A stretch of 64,000 nt of DNA from Pseudophaeobacter profundi (GCF_029697505.1 NZ_JARJEF010000003.1:124001-188000); one strand, 5' to 3'. Positions 10,601 through 20,448 are shown, counted from the first letter of the stretch. The notes: generated by a model not told the origin, from the sequence alone. Program-made: numbers and translations.

Positions 10601-11221
10601 TCAGGTGAAGGGCAACAGCAGCCCCACGGCGATCAACAGGCCGCCCGACACCCTATTCATTCGCCGCAGCGCCCGGTCAGAAGCAAGCACCACCCGCAGA
10701 CGATGCACCATCGCCGCCATGCTCAGGTTTCCCAGCAAGGGCACTGCAAAGGACAGGCAGGCAATCACAGCGACATCCAGCAGGGTGGTCGCACCAAGGT
10801 CAAAGAATCCCGGCAATAGCCCCATGTAGAACAATACTGCCTTGGGGTTGCCAAGGATCACCGCCAGCCCAGCAACAAAGCCAGCCCAGAGACCGGGGCG
10901 GGTCAGGGCGCGGTTTTCGCTCAGCTTGCGGTTCGCGTGGCGCAACACCAGTACACCCATCACGACGAACATCACACAGGCCCCCCAGCGCAATACAAGC
11001 ATCACCTCTGCAAGGCTTGCCGCCAGCCAAGACATGCCGCCGATCGCTACCAACGACCAGAAGACATCGCCGCAGGCCACCCCAAGCGCCAACGGCCAGG
11101 CGGCATGAAACCCGCCAGACACCGACCGGGCCATCACTGCCAGCCAGACCGGCCCCGGCGTCAGAAACAACACAAACAGCGCCCCGGCATAGAGCAGCAG
11201 ATCCCAGATCGACAAGCTCAC
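10601..11221 (-). CDS. LysE/RhtB family amino-acid exporter
   Basis: A 206-residue membrane protein. The start is a GTG at 11221 that overlaps the recF stop as GTGA, giving MSLSIWDLLLYAGALF; the longer frame upstream is recF in another phase. The sequence shows the family pattern: an N-terminal TM with LTPGPVWLAV, G-rich helices (GVACGDVFWSLVAIGG), and NPKAVLFYMGLLPGFF in the middle, with five to six hydrophobic segments. Members export amino acids or homoserine lactones; the substrate is not predictable here. The recF overlap implies co-translation, so this exporter is inserted in the replication cluster between recF and gyrB. Confidence 0.9.
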   Translation of the reverse strand: MSLSIWDLLLYAGALFVLFLTPGPVWLAVMARSVSGGFHAAWPLALGVACGDVFWSLVAIGGMSWLAASLAEVMLVLRWGACVMFVVMGVLVLRHANRKLSENRALTRPGLWAGFVAGLAVILGNPKAVLFYMGLLPGFFDLGATTLLDVAVIACLSFAVPLLGNLSMAAMVHRLRVVLASDRALRRMNRVSGGLLIAVGLLLPFT

Positions 11222-12315
11222 GACTGCAACAGCCCCGAACCGCCTGCGGTCTCTGTCACCGCAATCCGCTGGGCGCGCCCGCCCAGCTCGGCAAAGAGCT
11301 CGGGCCCGGTGCCCGTCATCCAGGCCTGAGTGCCCAGGGCGCAAATCTCATCATAAAGGGCCGCCCGGCGCGCCGCATCCAGATGGGCGGCAACCTCATC
11401 CAGCAACAGGATGGGCGGCGCCCCCTCTGCAGCCGACAGCGCCCGGGCATTGGCCAGGATCAGCGAAACCAAAAGCGCCTTTTGTTCTCCGGTCGAACAG
11501 TCCTTGGCAGCAATCCCCTTGCGGGCATAGGTGCCGATCAGATCGCTGCGATGCGGGCCAACCAACGTGCGCCCCACGGCCATGTCGCGCAGCCGCCCAT
11601 CGGCAAGGGCAGCCGCCAGATCCGCCTCGCTCTCGGGCATCTCGCCCTCGGATTGGATCAGTTGCAGATCGGCGGTGGGAAACTGCGTCTCGGTATTGGT
11701 CTGCGCTGCGGCAAGCCGCGTCAGGGACTGACAGCGCGCCTGATGAATGCGATGCCCGGCAGCGGCCATCTGCGCCTCAAGCACCCGGTACCAGGCCGCA
11801 TCGCGGATCTGTTCCTTCAGCAATTTATTGCGTTCGCGCATGGCTTTTTCATAGGCAAGTGTTGCCTCGGCGTGGTCGGGATCAAAGCTCAGCGCGATCC
11901 GATCCAGGAAACGGCGGCGGCCTTCGGCAGCCTCAACCCAGAGCCGATCCATCACCGGCACCAGCCAGACGACCCGGCAAATCTGCCCCAGCGCAATTTG
12001 ATTAGAGGCCTTGTTGTCGATCCGCACCTGCCGCGCCGCGCCCGCCTCTGACCATGTTTCAACCTCATAGGCCTGTTCGGGCGCCTGTAGTACCGCCTTG
12101 AGCTTCCAGCCAGGGGCATCGGGGCGGCGCACCATCTCGGCTGCACTGGCCCGGCGCAATCCGCGCCCCGGTGAAAACAGCGAAACTGCCTCCAGAATAT
12201 TGGTCTTGCCCGCACCATTGTTGCCATGGATGGCCACGGGGCGGCCATCCAGATGCAAATCCGCCCGCAGATGCGAGCGAAAATGAGATAGAGTCAGTTC
12301 AGTTAAGGCCAACAT
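11218..12315 (-). CDS. recF: DNA replication and repair protein RecF
   Basis: A 365-residue SMC-like ATPase that binds gapped DNA and helps load RecA at stalled forks together with RecO and RecR. Walker A is GNNGAGKT at residues 31-38. The ABC signature region is DCSTGEQKALLVSLIL, and Walker B is PPILLLDEVAAHLD. It lies about 46 bases downstream of dnaN on the same strand, as in many bacteria, and its stop overlaps the lysE start. Confidence 0.97.
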   Translation of the reverse strand: MLALTELTLSHFRSHLRADLHLDGRPVAIHGNNGAGKTNILEAVSLFSPGRGLRRASAAEMVRRPDAPGWKLKAVLQAPEQAYEVETWSEAGAARQVRIDNKASNQIALGQICRVVWLVPVMDRLWVEAAEGRRRFLDRIALSFDPDHAEATLAYEKAMRERNKLLKEQIRDAAWYRVLEAQMAAAGHRIHQARCQSLTRLAAAQTNTETQFPTADLQLIQSEGEMPESEADLAAALADGRLRDMAVGRTLVGPHRSDLIGTYARKGIAAKDCSTGEQKALLVSLILANARALSAAEGAPPILLLDEVAAHLDAARRAALYDEICALGTQAWMTGTGPELFAELGGRAQRIAVTETAGGSGLLQS

Positions 12316-12361
12316 GACTGGGCGCGCCTTTTGCTACACGGGCGCAGCTGTACACTACCGA

Positions 12362-13483
12362 TTATACGCGCATCGGCATAACAACATAGACGGCGCTTTC
12401 GTCGCTGCCTTCGCGCATCAGGGTCGGATCCCCGGAAGAGTTGAACATGAAGACCGCATTTTCGCGATCAACCTGATTGGCGATTTCCAGCAGGTATTTG
12501 GCGTTAAAGCCAATTTCCAGACGTTCGTCATTATAGGCCACCGCCAGCTCTTCCTCGGCGGCACCGCTATCAGGCGCATTGACAGAAAGCACAAGCCGGT
12601 CTTCGTCCAGCTGCAGTTTCACGGCGCGCGACCGCTCAGAGGACACGGTGGCAACCCGATCCACAGCGCGGGCAAATTCAGCCGCGTCCACCTCCAGGCG
12701 GCGGGTATTGCCGACTGGAATCACGCGGGTGTAATCGGGGAAAGTGCCATCAATGACCTTGGAGGTCAGGGTCAGGTTGGGCGTGGCAAAGCGCACCTTG
12801 GTTTCTGACACCGAGACGGCGATATCCATGTCATCGTCATCCAGCAGCTTGCGCAGCTCCCCGACGGTTTTACGCGGCACGATCACGCCGGGCATGTCCT
12901 CGGCGCCCATCGGCAGGGCAGCATCAATTCGCGCCAGACGGTGGCCATCGGTGGCGACACAGCGCAAGACCTTGCCACCCTCAGCAGCATCCGAAACATG
13001 CATATAGACCCCATTGAGGTAATAGCGGGTTTCCTCGGTCGAGATAGCAAATTTCGATTTATCAAAGAGACGGCGCAGCATGGCCGCATTGGCGGTAAAG
13101 TTCGAATGATATTCCGAACTGGCCATCACAGGGAAATCTTCGCGCGGCAGGGTTGCCAGCGAAAAGTTGGAACGCCCGGCTTCGACGGTCAGTCGGCCAG
13201 TTGCCGCATCCGCCGTCAGCGTCACCAGGGCACCATCGGGCAGCTTGCGCACGATTTCATGCAGGGTGGTGGCGGCCACGGTGGTGGCACCTGCCCGTTC
13301 GACCTGCGCCGGTGCCTTGTCGACCACCTCGATATCAAGGTCGGTGGCGCGGAACTGCGCAACATCGCCCTCGGCTTCGATCAGAACATTGGCCAGGATC
13401 GGAATGGTATTGCGCCGCTCAACCACCGACTGGGCCTGTGCAACGGCCTTCAGGAGTGTGCCACGTTCAATGCTGATCTTCAT
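12362..13483 (-). CDS. dnaN: DNA polymerase III beta subunit (sliding clamp)
   Basis: A 373-residue protein with the three repeated clamp subdomains and the family N-terminus MKISIERGTLLKAVAQAQSV. Characteristic pieces include TIPILANVLIEA, RYYLNGVYMH, CVATDGHRLA and the C-terminal ending VYVVMPMRV, the usual clamp C-terminus. It is transcribed leftward after dnaA; a terminator separates the two, so dnaN probably has its own promoter in the interval 13484-13654. Confidence 0.98.
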   Translation of the reverse strand: MKISIERGTLLKAVAQAQSVVERRNTIPILANVLIEAEGDVAQFRATDLDIEVVDKAPAQVERAGATTVAATTLHEIVRKLPDGALVTLTADAATGRLTVEAGRSNFSLATLPREDFPVMASSEYHSNFTANAAMLRRLFDKSKFAISTEETRYYLNGVYMHVSDAAEGGKVLRCVATDGHRLARIDAALPMGAEDMPGVIVPRKTVGELRKLLDDDDMDIAVSVSETKVRFATPNLTLTSKVIDGTFPDYTRVIPVGNTRRLEVDAAEFARAVDRVATVSSERSRAVKLQLDEDRLVLSVNAPDSGAAEEELAVAYNDERLEIGFNAKYLLEIANQVDRENAVFMFNSSGDPTLMREGSDESAVYVVMPMRV

Positions 13484-13654
13484 GTCGCTTTCCTTTTCGT
13501 CGCGCCGCTGCGCTGTCGCCCAGGCATGTCAATGCAATGTCCGGGATAGGCAAAGTAGCGGTTTACCCCTCATGCACAAGGCTTTTATGAAGTTTTCCAA
13601 GGGAAAATCAACAGCGTCAAGGGGGCAAGCCCAAGTGCCGCCCCAAGTGCTGCA

Positions 13655-13684
13655 ATAAAAACGGCCCCGGAAAACCGGAGCCGT
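13655..13684 (-). terminator. terminator between dnaA and dnaN
   Basis: Hairpin arms acggcCccgg (13661-13670) and ccggAgccgt (13675-13684), with one mismatch and a 4-base loop. It is followed on the minus strand by TTTTTATTG. It lies just after the dnaA stop and implies separate transcription of dnaN. Confidence 0.8.
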
Positions 13685-13713
13685 GTATTTTTGCAGGTTT
13701 GCACCCACAGGCT

Positions 13714-15177
13714 TTAGGATTCGAGCGACCGGCGCAGCATTTCCACGTCTTCCGCGATCTGACCATCGGTGGACTTCAACTCTTCGATGCGGCGCACCCC
13801 GTGCATCACCGTGGTATGATCACGACCACCAAAGCGGCGACCAATTTCCGGCAGGCTGCGGCTGGTCAGTTTCTTGCACAGATACATCGCCACCTGACGC
13901 GGCCGCGCATAGGAGCGCAGGCGCTTGGGACCAATGATATCAGACATCCGAATATTGTAATATTCCGAAACCTTGCGCTGAATTTCCTCAACCGTGATCT
14001 TGCGCTCTGAGGCGCGCAGAACATCGGCCAGACAGTCCTGGGTCAGATCCATGTCGATCTCGCGTCCGACCAGGGAGGCAAAGGCAAACAGCCGGGTCAA
14101 TGCGCCCTCGAGCACCCGCACATTGGTAGAAATCCGATGCGCCAGGAACTCCAGCACGCCATCGGCGATCTGCAGGTCGGGATAGGTCTTTTGCTGCAGC
14201 TGAACCTTGGTCTGCAGAATGCCCAGACGCAGTTCATAGTCGGTGGGATGCAGATCCACCACCAGGCCACATTGCAGGCGCGATTTCACCCGATCTTCCA
14301 GATCCTTGATTTCACCCGGTGCCCGGTCGGCAGAGATGATGATCTGCTTATTCTGGTCCACCAAAGCGTTGAATGTATGGAAAAACTCTTCCTGGGTGGA
14401 ATCCTTTCCGGCGATGAATTGCACATCATCCACCATCAAAACATCAACCGAGCGGAACAGATGTTTGAAATCCATCATCTTGCGCTCGCGCAGGGCCTGC
14501 ACAAAACGATACATGAACTGTTCCGCCGACAGATACAGCACGTTCAAACCGGGGTTCTGGGCCGATATTTCCCAGGCGATCGCATGCATCAGGTGGGTTT
14601 TACCCAGGCCAACGCCGCCATAAAGCACCAGCGGATTAAAGGTCACCGGACCGCCCTCGGCCACGCGGCGCGCGGCGGCATGGGCCAGCTCGTTTGGCTT
14701 GCCGACAACAAAGTTGTCAAAGGTAAAGCGCGGATCCAACGGTGCGGCCTGCAGGGTCTCCATCGGGGCCGCTGCTGTGGCCTTGCTCGACAGCGACGCG
14801 CCTGAAGTGACCGATCGTGCCGGGGCTTCATCCTGATTCTGCTGGGGCTGGCTGCCGCCTGCCTGCATTTCAGCGAAGGGTTCGCTGGGCTGTTCAACCT
14901 GGCGCACCGGACGCGCAGGCGAATTGGCGGCGACCCGAAAGGCCAGACGCTGCACCGACACACCCGAAAGGCTGAATTCATGCAAGATCAGGTCTGCAAA
15001 ATTCTGGCTGACATAGTTGCCCATGAAATTGGTCGGTACGTGAAACACCGCGACGCCATCATCGACCGAATTGAACTCCAGCGGTTCAATCCAGGTGGTA
15101 AAGTTGTTCTGCCCAACCGTCTTTAATAGACGTGTCCTGAGCTGTCCCCATTTTTCTTCCGTCATCCTGCGCCTCAT
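13714..15177 (-). CDS. dnaA: chromosomal replication initiator protein DnaA
   Basis: AAA+ initiator that binds DnaA boxes and melts the origin. In order: domain I (WGQLRTRLLKTVG, residues 10-22), a low-complexity linker rich in Gln/Ala (about 95-140), domain III with Walker A GGVGLGKTH (187-195) and Walker B LMVDDVQFI (near 250), and domain IV with the signature GGRDHTTVMHGVRRIE near the end. Total 487 residues. A second ATG at 15165 (MTEEKWG) is an equally good start and resembles relatives. It is transcribed leftward, followed by its own terminator; the upstream 550-base region has degenerate DnaA-box-like sites. Confidence 0.98.
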   Translation of the reverse strand: MRRRMTEEKWGQLRTRLLKTVGQNNFTTWIEPLEFNSVDDGVAVFHVPTNFMGNYVSQNFADLILHEFSLSGVSVQRLAFRVAANSPARPVRQVEQPSEPFAEMQAGGSQPQQNQDEAPARSVTSGASLSSKATAAAPMETLQAAPLDPRFTFDNFVVGKPNELAHAAARRVAEGGPVTFNPLVLYGGVGLGKTHLMHAIAWEISAQNPGLNVLYLSAEQFMYRFVQALRERKMMDFKHLFRSVDVLMVDDVQFIAGKDSTQEEFFHTFNALVDQNKQIIISADRAPGEIKDLEDRVKSRLQCGLVVDLHPTDYELRLGILQTKVQLQQKTYPDLQIADGVLEFLAHRISTNVRVLEGALTRLFAFASLVGREIDMDLTQDCLADVLRASERKITVEEIQRKVSEYYNIRMSDIIGPKRLRSYARPRQVAMYLCKKLTSRSLPEIGRRFGGRDHTTVMHGVRRIEELKSTDGQIAEDVEMLRRSLES

Positions 15178-15649
15178 GCATCCCCGAACAAGCAGCCGTC
15201 CGCTTCATCTTCGCCTAATATTTTGTCACGCTCCGAACCGGAGCCACGTCTCACCCACATATACACACACAAACTGCGTTTACGGTCAGGCACCCTGACC
15301 GCATTCCCTTACGGGGCAATCGATTATCCAACAAAGATCGCCAAACCTTGGCGCGCTTCAGAAGTGAAAACCGTTCTGCACACAAATGAGACAAGGCAGC
15401 TGACTAAAACTCAAATACAGCGGCATCGTGATCCCCCGAAAACCCTATTGGCCATCGGTGAACCCCATGCCGTTTGTAACCCTGATGCCCGTCAAGGTCA
15501 CCGCGAGCAGCCTGTCCCCCAGCGAGTGAATCGCTGTACATGTGGTAGCAATTTGCGAGGGGGAGCGGCAACGAAACTCTGCGGTTGACTCATGCTTTGC
15601 CAAGAAAGAATCTCTCGCGGTTGCAGCAGTGCTTAGACAGATAAGGACA
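15178..15649. promoter_or_regulatory. dnaA upstream region; weak candidate for origin or DnaA-controlled promoter
   Basis: About 470 bases without a gene between dnaA and the rpsT terminator. No perfect DnaA box (TTATCCACA) was found. Near matches are atatacaca at 15259, ttatccaac at 15324 and ttctgcaca at 15374. GANTC sites, the CcrM methylation target in alphaproteobacteria, occur at 15528, 15587 and 15608, with a fourth at 15724 in the rpsT 3' end. The region must hold the dnaA promoter. Origin function is possible but not supported by a strong box cluster or an obvious AT-rich unwinding element. Confidence 0.45.
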
Positions 15650-15681
15650 AATAAAAAAGACGCCGCAAAAATGCGACGCCT
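15650..15681 (-). terminator. rpsT terminator
   Basis: On the minus strand GGCGTCGCA-TTTT-TGCGGCGTC forms a 9-bp stem with two G-U pairs and is followed by TTTTTTATTTG. It lies 46 bases after the rpsT stop. Confidence 0.85.
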
Positions 15682-15726
15682 TCATTTTTTTCAAATTCTT
15701 GCTTGCGCGAAATTCCCGTCAGGGAA

Positions 15727-15990
15727 TCATGCCAGCGCTTTGACCCGTGCGGTCAGACGCGACACTTTGCGCGATGCGGTGTTCTTGTGATAGACGCCTT
15801 TGGTGACGCCGCGCATCAGTTCAGGAGCGGCAAGACGCAGAGCAGCAGCGGCTTCGTCTTTGTTGCCAGCTTCGATGGCTTCTTCAACTTTACGCAGGAA
15901 AGTGCGGATGCGCGAACGGCGGGCCTTGTTGACTGCAAAACGCTTTTCGTTCTGACGCGCGCGCTTTTTAGCCTGAGGTGTATTTGCCAT
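15727..15990 (-). CDS. rpsT: 30S ribosomal protein S20
   Basis: An 87-residue, strongly basic protein with the S20 N-terminus [17 protein letters not shown] and the conserved [12 protein letters not shown] and [19 protein letters not shown] segments. It binds 16S rRNA in the small subunit. It is monocistronic, with its own terminator, immediately upstream of dnaA on the same strand, an arrangement common in alphaproteobacteria. Confidence 0.98.
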   Translation of the reverse strand: MANTPQAKKRARQNEKRFAVNKARRSRIRTFLRKVEEAIEAGNKDEAAAALRLAAPELMRGVTKGVYHKNTASRKVSRLTARVKALA

Positions 15991-16210
15991 GTCTGATGAC
16001 CTTCTCTTTGGGTTCGTATTTCAATGTCGGCGCAAGCCAGCCAAACCCGGATCGGATCATCGGAGTGATTCTAGCCAAGCGGGCTGCACGCGCATGTATG
16101 GGAGCGGTCCTTAAAGACATGTGGTGCAAGATGCAAGTCAATTACCAAAACCCGGTCTTTACAGGGCCACGCCCGCAGGCAATCCAGTAATGAGGCACTG
16201 TCTAGGCACC

Positions 16211-16248
16211 AAAAACAAAGGGGGGCCAACCCAATGGCTGCCCCCCCC
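16211..16248 (-). terminator. terminator of the enoyl-CoA hydratase gene
   Basis: On the minus strand a G-rich arm (with agcca) pairs with TGGCCCCCC around a short loop (16220-16248) and is followed by TTTGTTTTT (16211-16219), just past the stop at 16272. Confidence 0.8.
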
Positions 16249-16271
16249 TAGCTGATGATCTATTGCAAAAG

Positions 16272-17048
16272 TTACTTGTCGCGGAACTGGGCTTCGCGCT
16301 TTTCCAGGAACGCGGCCATGCCTTCTTTCTGGTCTTCTGTTGCAAACATCGAATGAAACACCCGGCGTTCGAACAGCATACCTTCGCTCAGCGAAAGCTC
16401 ATAGCTGCGGTTCACGGTTTCCTTGACGGCCTTGGCAGTCATCTGGGATTTTTCAGCGATCTTCTGCGCCGCGCCCATGGCCTCTTCAATAAGCTTTTTC
16501 GGCGGCACCACCCGCGACACCAGACCGGCACGCTCGGCTTCTTCGGCCCCCATGAAACGGCCCGTCAGGTTCATATCCATGGATTTCGATTTACCAACAA
16601 ACCGGGTCAGACGCTGCGTGCCGCCAATACCGGCCACAACGCCCAGGTTGATTTCGGGCTGACCAAACTTGGCAGTTTCCGACGCGATGATGAAATCGCA
16701 CAACATCGCCAGCTCACAACCGCCGCCCAGGGCATATCCCGCCACAGCTGCGATGATCGGCTTGCGAATGGCGCCAATGCGATCATTCACCTGGGCAAAA
16801 AGATTGCTGGAATACACCTGAGCAAAGTTCAGCTCTGCCATCTCTTTGATGTCCGCGCCGGCCGCAAAGGCCTTTTCCGAACCGGTCAGGACGATGCAGC
16901 GCACCTTGTCGCTGTCATCTGCTTCTTCCAGCGCAGCGCAAAGCTCACTCACAAGCGCAGCATTGAGCGCGTTCAACGCCTCGGGGCGATGCAGTTTGAT
17001 AAGGCAAACGTGGTCCTGCACATCGACGTTGATCGTCTCATAGGCCAT
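16272..17048 (-). CDS. enoyl-CoA hydratase
   Basis: A 258-residue crotonase-fold enzyme that adds water to trans-2-enoyl-CoA in beta-oxidation. The two catalytic glutamates of short-chain hydratases are present: E112 in [15 protein letters not shown] and E132 in GQPEINLG. The oxyanion-hole strands [10 protein letters not shown] (61-70) and ALGGGCE are also intact. The C-terminus [12 protein letters not shown] is typical of the mitochondrial-like ECHS1/FadB1 group. It stands alone with its own terminator between mutM and rpsT; the chain-length preference cannot be read. Confidence 0.93.
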   Translation of the reverse strand: MAYETINVDVQDHVCLIKLHRPEALNALNAALVSELCAALEEADDSDKVRCIVLTGSEKAFAAGADIKEMAELNFAQVYSSNLFAQVNDRIGAIRKPIIAAVAGYALGGGCELAMLCDFIIASETAKFGQPEINLGVVAGIGGTQRLTRFVGKSKSMDMNLTGRFMGAEEAERAGLVSRVVPPKKLIEEAMGAAQKIAEKSQMTAKAVKETVNRSYELSLSEGMLFERRVFHSMFATEDQKEGMAAFLEKREAQFRDK

Positions 17049-17111
17049 AATTGATGCTTTCGTTGTTCCGTTCAGAAACGAGTCATTACCACGAGAGATA
17101 TCGCGTTCAAG

Positions 17112-17963
17112 CTATCTTTGACACTTGCCACAATAGAAGGTGGATCGCCCGGATTGGGTGATTCTCTCAATCTCCCCCCCACATCCCACCCTACGACAGG
17201 GGGCTGCTTCGCGACCATAGACATCAAAGCTATGTTGAAAATATCCAAGTTCTCCACTGGCTTGGCGGAAATCCTTTAGGGAAGATCCCCCGGCTTTGAT
17301 CGCATCTTCCAGCACCTGCCGGATGATCGGAACCAGGCCGGCAACCCGCTCTGGTGCGATCTGGGCTGCCTTTTGTATGGGCGAAATCTGTGCACGAAAA
17401 AGAGCCTCACACACATAAATATTGCCCAGGCCCGCGATGATTCCCTGATCCAGCAGCGCCGATTTCACCGGTGTGTTCTTCGCCGCGAAGGCCGCAATCA
17501 GGTAATCTTCGTGGAAATCATTGCCCAGAGGTTCCGGCCCCAGCACCTTCAAAAGCTTATGTTCAGCCAACCCGCCCGTGTCGATCAGATCCATGGCACC
17601 AAATCGGCGCGGATCATTAAACGTAATCCGGGCACCGTTCTCCATGTCAAAGATCACATGATCATGTTTTTCCGCCTGTGGATGATCATGCGCAAACTGG
17701 CCCAGGGGATCGCCCGAAACCGTCATCCGCCCCGACATGCCCAGATGCACCAGCAGGGTTTCGCCACGATCCAGCTCTGCCAGGATATATTTTGACCGCC
17801 GCCGCAGGGCCACGACCCGCGCGCCCGTTAGCCGCTCTGCCATGCGCTCGGGGAAGGGCCAGCGCAGATCCGGGCGGTTCACATGTGCCTGCGCAATCAC
17901 TGCATCCTGCATAGAAGGCAGCAAACCCCGCATCACGGTCTCGACCTCGGGCAATTCAGGCAT
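17112..17963 (-). CDS. mutM: formamidopyrimidine-DNA glycosylase (Fpg/MutM)
   Basis: A 283-residue bifunctional glycosylase/AP lyase that removes 8-oxoguanine and formamidopyrimidines. The mature N-terminus PELPEVET gives the catalytic Pro and Glu. The C-terminal zinc finger is CRRVGCGG...FYCGKC. The open frame extends to 18002, but the obligatory MPELPEVE start at 17963 with a gggag Shine-Dalgarno fixes the start. It is divergent from ubiE, which begins 97 bases away. Confidence 0.97.
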   Translation of the reverse strand: MPELPEVETVMRGLLPSMQDAVIAQAHVNRPDLRWPFPERMAERLTGARVVALRRRSKYILAELDRGETLLVHLGMSGRMTVSGDPLGQFAHDHPQAEKHDHVIFDMENGARITFNDPRRFGAMDLIDTGGLAEHKLLKVLGPEPLGNDFHEDYLIAAFAAKNTPVKSALLDQGIIAGLGNIYVCEALFRAQISPIQKAAQIAPERVAGLVPIIRQVLEDAIKAGGSSLKDFRQASGELGYFQHSFDVYGREAAPCRRVGCGGEIERITQSGRSTFYCGKCQR

Positions 17964-18059
17964 TACATCGCTCCCTAAACCTGTATGACATAAGGGCCGC
18001 ATTGTGCCTGCCCTTCAAGGCCCTATAACTGGGGCGATCCTAATAAAACGGCAAGCCAC

Positions 18060-18812
18060 ATGAGCGATAGATCAGACAGCACCACCCATTTTGGCTTTGA
18101 AACCGTCCCAGAGCATGAAAAAGCAGGCCGGGTGCAGGGTGTGTTCAATTCCGTGGCCTCAAAATACGACATCATGAATGACGTGATGAGCATGGGAATC
18201 CACCGCATCTGGAAAGACGCCATGATGGATTGGCTGGCGCCGCGCCCAGGTCAGCGTCTGCTTGATGTGGCGGGTGGCACTGGTGATATCTCCTTTCGTT
18301 TCCTGAAACGCGCAGGTCATGGCCATTCTACCGTTCTGGACCTCACCGCACCAATGCTGATCGAGGGGCGCAAACGCGCCGAAGCCGAACAAATGGCCGA
18401 CAGCCTTGACTGGGTCACCGGCGACGCCATGGCGCTGCCCTTCAAGGATAATACATTTGACGTCTACACCATCTCCTTTGGCATCCGGAACGTCACCCGC
18501 CCGCAAGAGGCCCTGAACGAAGCCTTTCGTGTACTGAAGCCCGGCGGTCGCCTGATGGTGCTGGAATTCAGCCAGCTGCCCAATGATGGCATGCAAAAGC
18601 TCTATGATCTTTACAGTTTCAACGTCATCCCCCGCATGGGCAAGCTGATCGCTGGTGACTACGACAGCTACCAGTATCTGGTGGAATCAATTCGCAACTT
18701 CCCCGATCAGGATACCTTTCTGGAGATGGTGAAAACCGCAGGCTTTGCCAACGCAAAATACCGCAACCTGTCGCTGGGCATTGCCGCGCTGCACTCCGGC
18801 TGGAAAATCTAG
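18060..18812 (+). CDS. ubiE: ubiquinone biosynthesis C-methyltransferase UbiE
   Basis: A 250-residue SAM-dependent methyltransferase for the C-methylation step of ubiquinone synthesis. SAM-binding motif I is [14 protein letters not shown] (near 67-80), followed by VLDLTAPML and the family-specific [15 protein letters not shown]. The C-terminus [15 protein letters not shown] is characteristic. It is followed after three bases by ubiB in the same direction, forming a ubiquinone operon. Confidence 0.97.
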   Translation: MSDRSDSTTHFGFETVPEHEKAGRVQGVFNSVASKYDIMNDVMSMGIHRIWKDAMMDWLAPRPGQRLLDVAGGTGDISFRFLKRAGHGHSTVLDLTAPMLIEGRKRAEAEQMADSLDWVTGDAMALPFKDNTFDVYTISFGIRNVTRPQEALNEAFRVLKPGGRLMVLEFSQLPNDGMQKLYDLYSFNVIPRMGKLIAGDYDSYQYLVESIRNFPDQDTFLEMVKTAGFANAKYRNLSLGIAALHSGWKI

Positions 18813-18815
18813 AGA

Positions 18816-20345
18816 ATGCGCGGCCCACACAACATTATCCGCCTGATCCGCACCGGTGCCACCTTCGAGCGCACCGGTGCAATGAATCTGGTACTTGACG
18901 CCTTTGAGGCCCCCAAACCGCTGCGCATCCTGGCGCGCACCCTGGGCTGGCCCTTCAAATGGCTCGGCTACAAGGGCGATCCCTCAATGCCGCCCGCCAC
19001 CCGTGCGCTCACCGCGCTGGGGCCCGCCTATATCAAATTCGGCCAGGTGCTCTCGACCCGCCCCGACGTGGTTGGCGACGATCTGGCACAACAGCTGCGC
19101 GTGCTGCAGGATCAACTGCCCCCCTTTTCCCGCGCTGCCGCCATGGCCGAGGTAGAGAGCGCACTGGGCCGCCCCCTGGCCGAGATCTTCTCGGAATTCA
19201 GCGAACCCATCGCCGCAGCTTCGATCGCCCAGGTCCATCGCGCCCGCCTGACAGAGACCGGCGAAAATGTCGCGGTCAAGGTGTTGCGCCCCGGCATCGA
19301 ACGTGCCTTCAACAGGGATGTCGACGCCTTTTACTTTGCCGCCCGCATCGTCGATCTCTTTGCCCCCGGCGCACGCCGCCTGCGCCCGATGGATGTGATC
19401 GAACATTTTGCCGGCGTCGTACAGGGAGAGCTAGACCTACGCCTCGAAAGCGCCGCCGCCTCGGAATTTGCCGCCAATACCGCCGAGGACGAAGGCTTTC
19501 AATTGCCGCGCATCCGCTGGGAAGCCTCGGCGCGCCGGGTGATGACGCTGGACTGGGCCGATGGCACCGCACTTGGCGACAATGCCGCCCTGGATGCAGC
19601 CGACCATGATCGCCAGGCCCTGGCCAAACGGGTGCTCACCCTGTTCCTGCAACACGCGCTGCGTGATGGCTTCTTCCATGCTGATATGCATCAGGGCAAC
19701 CTCAAGGTCGCCGCCAACGGCAATATCATCGCCTATGATTTTGGCATCATGGGGCATATCGACGAATACACCCGCCGGGTCTACGCCGAGATCCTCTTTG
19801 GCTTTATCAAACGCGATTACCAACGCGTCGCCGAGGTCCATTTCGAAGCAGGCTATGTCCCGGCAAACCGCGATGTGGATGAATTCGCCCGCGCCATCCG
19901 CGCGGTCGGGGAACCCATCTTTGGCATGGACGCCAGCCATATCTCCATGGGCAGCCTGCTGAATTACCTGTTCGAGGTCACCGAACGCTTTGGCATGGAA
20001 ACACGCACTGAACTCATCCTGCTCCAGCGCACCATGGTGGTGGTAGAAGGCGTCGCCCGCTCTCTCGACCCCAAGATCAACATCTGGGAAGTCGCGCAAC
20101 CGGTGGTCGAAGACTACATCAAAAAGAGCATCGGCCCGCGCGCCATGGCCTCTGACCTGATGAAAACCGCCAGGGTCATGGCCCGGTTTGGCCCCCGCCT
20201 GCCTGCCCTGATGGAACAGGCCCTCATTGCCCAATCCCAGGAACCCGGCGGCGATAAAAAGAACCGCACCTGGCACACTCCTGCCGCAGTTGGCGCGACC
20301 GCTGGGATCCTGCTCACCCTCCTCGTCAACCAGCTAATAAGCTGA
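18816..20345 (+). CDS. ubiB: ubiquinone biosynthesis protein UbiB (ADCK/ABC1 family)
   Basis: A 509-residue atypical protein-kinase-like ATPase required for ubiquinone synthesis. Family features are KxGQ in YIKFGQVLSTRPDVV, the A-rich loop IAAASIAQVHRARL that replaces the P-loop, VAVKVLRPG, HADMHQGN (catalytic-loop equivalent) and AYDFGIMG (DFG equivalent). The C-terminus has a single hydrophobic anchor. It overlaps no gene but lies three bases after ubiE, so the two are probably co-transcribed. Confidence 0.96.
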   Translation: MRGPHNIIRLIRTGATFERTGAMNLVLDAFEAPKPLRILARTLGWPFKWLGYKGDPSMPPATRALTALGPAYIKFGQVLSTRPDVVGDDLAQQLRVLQDQLPPFSRAAAMAEVESALGRPLAEIFSEFSEPIAAASIAQVHRARLTETGENVAVKVLRPGIERAFNRDVDAFYFAARIVDLFAPGARRLRPMDVIEHFAGVVQGELDLRLESAAASEFAANTAEDEGFQLPRIRWEASARRVMTLDWADGTALGDNAALDAADHDRQALAKRVLTLFLQHALRDGFFHADMHQGNLKVAANGNIIAYDFGIMGHIDEYTRRVYAEILFGFIKRDYQRVAEVHFEAGYVPANRDVDEFARAIRAVGEPIFGMDASHISMGSLLNYLFEVTERFGMETRTELILLQRTMVVVEGVARSLDPKINIWEVAQPVVEDYIKKSIGPRAMASDLMKTARVMARFGPRLPALMEQALIAQSQEPGGDKKNRTWHTPAAVGATAGILLTLLVNQLIS

Positions 20346-20352
20346 ACAAGAA

Positions 20353-20379
20353 AGGGCGCCGCAATCGCCGCGCCCCCTT
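20353..20379 (+). terminator. GC-rich hairpin downstream of ubiB
   Basis: GGGCGC and GCGCCC arms with a 10-base loop lie 8 bases past the ubiB stop. The downstream T run is poor, so termination is only possible. Confidence 0.4.
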
Positions 20380-20393
20380 CATCTTACCCAAAA

Positions 20394-20448
20394 TACCTTG
20401 GGGTGAATGGCCCAAAGGGCCAGAGGGGCAAGGCCCCCCTACCACCTC
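20394..20448. repeat. short intergenic hairpin repeat of Roseobacter type
   Basis: Contains ggcccaaagggcc and ggggcaaggcccccc next to each other between convergent ubiB and thiolase genes. Similar GGGG-TGAAT-then-hairpin sequences are frequent between roseobacter genes from memory; copy number cannot be checked here. Confidence 0.35.

Noticed and set aside
15178-15649. Calling this interval oriC outright
   Set aside because: No perfect DnaA box cluster or AT-rich unwinding element is visible, and in several alphaproteobacteria the origin is not next to dnaA; only a regulatory region is reported.
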